Shown here piece by piece: positions 20,886-25,371 of a DNA stretch of 25,371 bases. This DNA is from a virus. Numbering within the stretch: position 1 is the first letter of the stretch; the number at the start of each line of letters is the position of its first letter. The stretch is taken from IMG/VR virus record IMGVR_UViG_3300037861_000077, positions 1-25,371 of that record; one strand, given 5' to 3'. The translations under genes were made by a program, and so were the position numbers. The notes beneath the pieces were generated by a model, which did not search any database, was not told the DNA's origin, and saw only the letters and a list, made by a program, of their open reading frames with translations.

Positions 20886-21512
20886 ATGTCTTGGAGACAA
20901 TGGGCAATTGGTGAAGTAGTACTAGCCTCTGACTTTCAGTCGCTGGTGCAAAATCAGGTAATTCAGGTTTACGCTGATGCCGCCGCTAGGGACACTGCAC
21001 TAGGTTCTGCTGTTGAGGCGGGTATGTTTGCCCACCTACTAGACACAAGCGACACTCAGTACTACAACGACACGGCTTGGGTCAGCGTAAGCAACCCTGG
21101 TGACATAACAGAGGTAACCGCAGGGACTGCGCTGACAGGCGGTGGCACTAGCGGAGCTGTGACCCTAGGTGTAGATCTAGCCGCAATCACAATACCTACA
21201 GCGCAGATAAGCGATTTGACAGCGACTGCTACAGAGATAAACCACACTGACGGCGTCACATCAAATATACAAACTCAGCTTGACGCCAAGCAGGACGAAC
21301 TAACAGGACTTACTGCAACTGTCGCAGAAATAAACTTTGTTGACGGCGTGACCTCTGCAATTCAGTCACAAATTGACGGCAAAGTTGGGCGCACGAATGG
21401 TTCGGTCACAACGGCCTCTACAAGCCAGAATGTAGTCCGTAACATTACACTCTCTACTGCCGATCCTACAGGCGGTGCAGATGGTGATGTCTGGCTGAAG
21501 TACACAGCATAA
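20886..21512 (+). CDS. Tail tip/fibre protein B (208 aa), paralogue of A
   Basis: This 208-residue protein starts one base after the previous stop. The N-terminal 65 residues (WAIGEVVLASDFQSLVQNQV, QVYADAAARDTAL, YYNDTAWVSV) parallel protein A. It then has TALTGGGTSGAVTLGVD and two copies of the phage-fibre repeat EINHTDGVTSNIQTQLDAK / EINFVDGVTSAIQSQIDGK. Such repeats form the shaft of tail fibres. The C-terminus GGADGDVWLKYTA is a common fibre ending. Confidence 0.8.
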   Translation: MSWRQWAIGEVVLASDFQSLVQNQVIQVYADAAARDTALGSAVEAGMFAHLLDTSDTQYYNDTAWVSVSNPGDITEVTAGTALTGGGTSGAVTLGVDLAAITIPTAQISDLTATATEINHTDGVTSNIQTQLDAKQDELTGLTATVAEINFVDGVTSAIQSQIDGKVGRTNGSVTTASTSQNVVRNITLSTADPTGGADGDVWLKYTA

Positions 21513-21513
21513 G

Positions 21514-24045
21514 ATGACTGCACAAGCAAGAGTTTCTAATACCTATAAAGACATTGCTATAGTTCATGCCCGCATCGGCGGTAGCTGGAAAGAGGTAGCT
21601 GAGGGCTGGGCTAAAATCGGCGGTGACTGGAAGCTTTGGTATTCCGCAATCCCTGTAAACATGGAAGCAACAGGCGGGACTGTTACACAATCGGGCAACT
21701 TCCGGGTGCACACATTCACTAGCTCAGGAACGTTTACAGTAACTAGCGGTTCTGGAAATCTTGAGGTTTTAGTAGTTGCAGGCGGCGGCGGAAGTGGTTA
21801 TTTTAACAATGCTGGCGGCGGCGGCGGCGGCGGGTATCTAGAAGGGACTATAATTTCTTCAATCAAAAGCTACCCAATTACTCTAGGTGCAGGAGGGACC
21901 GGGGCTTACCCTAATTTTGCCTCAGGAACTAATGGAGTAAACTCCGTTTTTGATACTGCGACAAGCATTGGCGGTGGCCGTAGTGGCGGTGGGCCAAATT
22001 TGAATGGTGCTAACGGGGGGTCTGGTGGTGGCAGTGGCTATGATGGGACATCATATGGTTCTGGTGGTTCCGCAACACAGGGTTCATCTGGAGGACTCTC
22101 TGGATTTGGCGGTAATGGGCGCAGTGGGATAGCTGGCGGCGGCGGCGGCGGCGCAGGCGGTAATGCTACTGGCAATGAAGCATCAGGTTTTGGCCCAGGA
22201 AAAAGCTGGCTTAATGGTTCATTATACGCAGCAGGAGGGAGTAATGGAAAGTCTGTGGGAGCTGCAGCTTCTGCAAATACAGGAGATGGCGGCCCACAAG
22301 GCGGCAACGGTGGCTCAGGAATCGTAATCATTCGGTATCCCTTTACTCCAGTCAACATGCAAGCTACTGGTGGCACAATTACGCAATCGGGCAACTTTAG
22401 AATACACACGTTTAGTTCTTCAGGCACATTTACTGTTACAGCAAACCCAACTAATGTTGACTACCTTGTTATTGCAGGTGGTGCATCTGGCGGTGGCTCA
22501 GGTGGCGGCGGCGGCGGTGCTGGCGGCTACATTGCGAGTACAGCGTTGGTTGCAAGTACTTCCTACTCAATTACAATCGGTGGTGGTGGTGGAACTGTCT
22601 CAAGCGGAAGAGGTGTTTCTGGTACAAACTCTACCTTTATGTCTGAAGCCGCAATTGGCGGGGGAGCAGGCGGTGCAGCAGGTGGCGGTGATAATGGCCC
22701 AGCTCTAAGCGGAGGTTCTGGCGGTGGTGCTGGAATGAACTATGTAGGGAGAGGTCTAATACCAGGAGGATCTGGGACATCTGGTCAAGGAAATGCAGGG
22801 TCGAATTCCTTTTATTCAACCGATAACCCAAGAAGGACAGGAGGCGGAGGTGGAGCTGGTTCAAGTGCTCTCTCAAATACCGGTGCTCCAAATGGAGGTG
22901 CAGGTTCTTCCTGGCTAGATTCAGTAGTTAGAGCAGGTGGCGGTGGCGGTGGTCATCAAGGTACTGACAGGGGTGGGCCGGGTGGCGGCGCTGGTGGTTC
23001 TGGCGGGGGCGGTGCAGGTGCAACGACATCTGCAAACGGAGTGTCTGGTCTAAGCTCAACTGGCGGTGGCGGCGGCGGTGGTAACAACTTCAACGGATTC
23101 CCGTCCTCTGGCAACGGCGGCTCTGGCATCGTAATTATTCGGTATCCCTTTATCAATCCAAACATGGAAGCAACTGGCGGGACTGTTACAACTGCAAACG
23201 GATTCCGTACTCACGTATTTAGTTCTTCGAGCACATTTAATGTTACAGCAAACCCAACCAACGTTGAGTATCTAATAGTTGCAGGTGGCGGCGGTGGCTC
23301 AACTCGTCACGGCGGCGGCGGTGGAGCTGGTGGCCTTCTTACAAATTTGAACACATCGCCCATCCCAATTACCCTCCAAGGCTATTCAGTAATAGTAGGA
23401 GCAGGTGGCAACGGTTCTGGGAGTGGAGACGCTCCATCAAGTTCTTCTAATGGCCAAAACTCTTCCGCTTTTGGGTTGACTTCAATCGGCGGCGGTAGGG
23501 CGGGCGGGTTCAACATGAATAACAGCAATAACGGCTTAACGTCTGGCGCTAGTGGGGGTTCTGGCGGTGGCGGCGCTACCCCTTCGAGTGGGACAGGTTC
23601 AGGTGGCTCAGGAACTTCTGGCCAAGGTAACAGCGGAGGGTCAGCAATATTTAGACAGAACGCAGGGTGGCCAGGCGGTGGCGGTGGTGGTGCTGGCGGT
23701 GTAGGAGAGAATAGCGCCTCAGCGACTATTGGGGGAGAAGGTGGCACTGGAATTGACCTCTCAAGTTATTTTCCAGCTTCAGGCACTAACTCCACGAACG
23801 GAACGACTCAGCCTTTAGGTTGGTTTGCAGGTGGAGGCAGGGGCACAAACAACGCTTCGCCGAACTTTAGCCCAAACATTATACCAGGCGGTGGCGGTGG
23901 CTCATTCAATAACGAAGCAGTTAGCGGCGCTGGTTCGCCAGGACTAGTCAACACTGGCGGCGGCGGCGGTGGAGGTCGAGGCGCCAATCAAACTGGTGGA
24001 GCGGGCGGCTCGGGAATTGTAATCATTAGGTATCCTTATGTGTAA
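21514..24045 (+). CDS. Glycine-rich tail fibre with three internal repeats
   Basis: An 843-residue, extremely glycine-rich adhesin. Residues 1-49 are an attachment region (NTYKDIAIVHARIGGSWKEV). Three repeats follow: residues about 50-281, 282-550 and 551-843. Each opens with MEATGGTVTxxxxFRxHxFxSSGTF, proceeds through V(D/E)YLVIAGGG, and ends in GSGIVIIRYP. Between these lie long GGGGGxGG loops probably forming polyglycine-II sandwiches, as known in receptor-binding tips of other phages. Probably the receptor-binding protein. The repeated GGC/GGT tracts make it prone to recombination and length change. Its Shine-Dalgarno is weak. Confidence 0.85.
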   Translation: MTAQARVSNTYKDIAIVHARIGGSWKEVAEGWAKIGGDWKLWYSAIPVNMEATGGTVTQSGNFRVHTFTSSGTFTVTSGSGNLEVLVVAGGGGSGYFNNAGGGGGGGYLEGTIISSIKSYPITLGAGGTGAYPNFASGTNGVNSVFDTATSIGGGRSGGGPNLNGANGGSGGGSGYDGTSYGSGGSATQGSSGGLSGFGGNGRSGIAGGGGGGAGGNATGNEASGFGPGKSWLNGSLYAAGGSNGKSVGAAASANTGDGGPQGGNGGSGIVIIRYPFTPVNMQATGGTITQSGNFRIHTFSSSGTFTVTANPTNVDYLVIAGGASGGGSGGGGGGAGGYIASTALVASTSYSITIGGGGGTVSSGRGVSGTNSTFMSEAAIGGGAGGAAGGGDNGPALSGGSGGGAGMNYVGRGLIPGGSGTSGQGNAGSNSFYSTDNPRRTGGGGGAGSSALSNTGAPNGGAGSSWLDSVVRAGGGGGGHQGTDRGGPGGGAGGSGGGGAGATTSANGVSGLSSTGGGGGGGNNFNGFPSSGNGGSGIVIIRYPFINPNMEATGGTVTTANGFRTHVFSSSSTFNVTANPTNVEYLIVAGGGGGSTRHGGGGGAGGLLTNLNTSPIPITLQGYSVIVGAGGNGSGSGDAPSSSSNGQNSSAFGLTSIGGGRAGGFNMNNSNNGLTSGASGGSGGGGATPSSGTGSGGSGTSGQGNSGGSAIFRQNAGWPGGGGGGAGGVGENSASATIGGEGGTGIDLSSYFPASGTNSTNGTTQPLGWFAGGGRGTNNASPNFSPNIIPGGGGGSFNNEAVSGAGSPGLVNTGGGGGGGRGANQTGGAGGSGIVIIRYPYV

Positions 24046-24900
24046 ACAGAGAGGCAACCTATGATTCCCCTAGGCATACTTGCTGCATCAGGCGGTGCTG
24101 CTGGCATAGTCGCTACAGGCGGAACTATCACGACCATCTCTGGCTATAAAGTCCACACCTTTAACAGCTCAGGGACTTTTACGGTCACTAGCGGTTCAGG
24201 AAATGTTGAGTATCTAGTTATTGCAGGTGGCGGCGGCGGCGTTCTTGGGGGCGGCGGTGCTGGTGGTTACCGCTCTAGTGTTGTTGGTTCAAGTTCAGGA
24301 GCTAGTAGCAGTGCTGAACCTCTCTTGGCGGTAACAGCTATAAATTACTCAATAGCCATTGGGGCAGGTGGTACTGGAAGAACTACAGGAGCTGGCGTAA
24401 ATGAAACTAACGGCTCAAACACAGCGTTCTCGGGCATTATTGCGACCGGAGGCGCTAGAGGAGCTGGCTTTGGAGCTAGTGGATTAACTGGCGGTTCTGG
24501 CAGTGGGGCGGGAACTTTTGGCGGATCTGGCGGTAGCGGGACAGCAAATCAAGGAACTGCTGGCGGGCGTGGTAACGACTCAACAGACGGTGGTGGTGGT
24601 GGTGGTGGTTCTGGCGCTGTGGGCGGTAATTCAGTTGACGGCTCAGGAGGTACTGGCGGACTTGGTTTGGCATCACCAATAACTGGCGCTTCAGTAGTAA
24701 GAGGAGGTGGAGGCGGTGGAGGCGGAAACTTTAACAGCGGAGCTGGCACTGGCGGTGGAGGAAATGGTGCGGGTTCGGTTGCTCTTTCTTCTGGCGCAAG
24801 CAATACAGGCGGCGGCGGTGGCGGCACTACCTTTTCTAACAGCCCAGCCGGAACTCATAACGGGGGATCTGGCGTAGTAATAATTAGGTATCCTTATCAG
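21661..24900 (+). repeat. Four-copy glycine-rich domain array across two genes
   Basis: Copies start near 21661, 22357 and 23164 in the fibre gene and near 24106 in the next gene, with lengths of about 232, 269, 293 and 265 codons. All share the ATGGT(V/I) opening and the G(I/V)VIIRYP ending. Confidence 0.8.
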
Positions 24901-24903
24901 TAA
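24061..24903 (+). CDS. Second glycine-rich tail fibre, single repeat (280 aa)
   Basis: This 280-residue protein has a GAGAGG site before ATG 24061. After a short hydrophobic start (IPLGILAASGGAAGIV), it consists of one copy of the domain found three times in the previous gene: ATGGTITTISGYKVHTFNSS, then VEYLVIAGGGGG, glycine-rich loops, and GSGVVIIRYPYQ. It lacks the attachment region of the larger fibre and starts with a possible membrane-like segment. It may be a separate tip protein or a fragment split off by duplication. Confidence 0.8.
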   Translation: MIPLGILAASGGAAGIVATGGTITTISGYKVHTFNSSGTFTVTSGSGNVEYLVIAGGGGGVLGGGGAGGYRSSVVGSSSGASSSAEPLLAVTAINYSIAIGAGGTGRTTGAGVNETNGSNTAFSGIIATGGARGAGFGASGLTGGSGSGAGTFGGSGGSGTANQGTAGGRGNDSTDGGGGGGGSGAVGGNSVDGSGGTGGLGLASPITGASVVRGGGGGGGGNFNSGAGTGGGGNGAGSVALSSGASNTGGGGGGTTFSNSPAGTHNGGSGVVIIRYPYQ

Positions 24904-24917
24904 ACAGAAAGGCAACA

Positions 24918-25265
24918 ATGGCACACTTTGCAGAACTGGACAATAACAACATTGTCACTAGAGTTTTGGTCACAGATAACGATGCACCTAACGAGGGCTA
25001 CGACTGGTTAATCGATAACCTAGGCGGTACTTGGGTGCAGACTTCATACAACGCCACTATTCGCAAGAACTACGCTGGCATTGGCTTTACTTACGATGAA
25101 GAGCGTGATGCCTTTATACCGCCGAAACCTTATGACTCTTGGCTACTAGTCGAGGAAACTGCGCAGTGGGCAGCACCAGTGCCGTACCCTGAAGGCGATG
25201 TAATTTACACCTGGAACGAAGAACTTGTGGACTGGGAAGCAGTTCAGTACGAAGTCCAACCGTAG
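24918..25265 (+). CDS. Small conserved tail protein (115 aa), aquatic-phage type
   Basis: A 115-residue protein with AAAGG before ATG 24918. MAHFAELDNNNIVTRVLVTD, GTWVQTSYNATIRKNYAGIG and FTYDEERDAFIPPKPYDSW are segments I recall, nearly word for word, from virion-associated proteins of marine cyanophages and other aquatic phages. W-rich C-terminal motifs (WAAPVPYPEG, then YTWNEELVDWEAV) are also typical. It probably attaches to, or assists assembly of, the tail fibre. Its presence here fits a freshwater or marine host. Confidence 0.8.
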   Translation: MAHFAELDNNNIVTRVLVTDNDAPNEGYDWLIDNLGGTWVQTSYNATIRKNYAGIGFTYDEERDAFIPPKPYDSWLLVEETAQWAAPVPYPEGDVIYTWNEELVDWEAVQYEVQP

Positions 25266-25309
25266 GTAGACTAGTTGTATGGCTGACCAAACAAACTCTT
25301 TAGTTACTC

Positions 25310-25371
25310 ATGGATGAACCGCACGCTCGCATAACAATGCAGATGCTGTACAACAAGCAATTAGAAAACGA
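25310..25371 (+). CDS. Small gene cut by right window edge
   Basis: ATG 25310 opens a frame that runs off the window. The visible part is MDEPHARITMQMLYNKQLEN. It overlaps a 12-codon frame (25279-25317) as ATGGATGA, so it may be coupled to a short leader. Function cannot be judged. Genes at this place after the fibres often encode holins or small helical accessory proteins. Confidence 0.45.
   Translation, partial: MDEPHARITMQMLYNKQLEN

Noticed and set aside
22038-24827. Several long proline-rich frames on the minus strand (22038-22427, 23382-23747, 24549-24827)
   Set aside because: They are the complement of glycine-rich GGC/GGT coding DNA, which rarely contains stops on the opposite strand. 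No ribosome-binding sites or context.
25279-25317. 12-codon frame MADQTNSLVTHG
   Set aside because: Too short to support as a gene. Its overlap with the 25310 start suggests at most a leader peptide.
1-25371. Alternative genetic code (stop reassignment)
   Set aside because: Genes end naturally with TAA, TAG and TGA, including overlapping ATGA and TAGTG junctions, so the standard code applies.

Overview
The window is about 25 kb of a tailed-phage genome (siphovirus-like, HK97-type capsid, long non-contractile tail). All supported genes read left to right on the + strand. No integrase, lysin, tRNA, CRISPR array or insertion sequence is visible, and both ends cut through genes. The likely host is an actinobacterium of moderate GC content. 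This is inferred from the P27-type small terminase, the NrdH redoxin, the CGAAC-N4-GTTCG type of LexA box, promoter/start arrangements that look leaderless, and small genes of actinophage style. Base composition is roughly balanced except for a very GC-rich gap before the terminase.

Layout. 1-1839: a tightly overlapping string of very small early-type genes, with an NrdH-like redoxin and a small putative helix-turn-helix protein. 1849-3576: a calcineurin-like phosphoesterase, a tiny FmdB-type zinc ribbon and an HNH endonuclease. 3577-3879: a regulatory gap with repeats of an 8-mer (TTCGGTCA), two tandem LexA/SOS boxes and a 13-bp dyad that also occurs near 1400. 3880-6737: a ten-gene, translationally coupled operon of unknown function with unusual (GA)n ribosome-binding tracts and many CTAG sites; it looks like an acquired cassette lying between the HNH gene and the terminase. 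6738-7264: non-coding GC-rich DNA with a terminator and inverted repeats, possibly the packaging-site region.

7265-25265: the virion module in canonical order. It holds small and large terminase, a small membrane protein, portal, prohead protease, major capsid protein, connector, tail terminator, tail tube protein, a tail assembly chaperone with a programmed -1 frameshift at CCCAAAA, a neck-like protein, tape measure, a minor tail/hub protein, and an adsorption apparatus. The last contains two paralogous tip proteins, an 843-residue glycine-rich fibre with three internal repeats, a separate gene carrying a fourth copy of that repeat, and a small tail protein of a type I recall from marine and freshwater phages. 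Terminator hairpins separate protease/capsid, capsid/connector and chaperone/neck gene.

The points most worth pursuing are the strand-biased 8-mer TTCGGTCA (12 copies on +, none found on -, used in all three codon frames and between genes) and the host-LexA-type control region in front of the unusual cassette.
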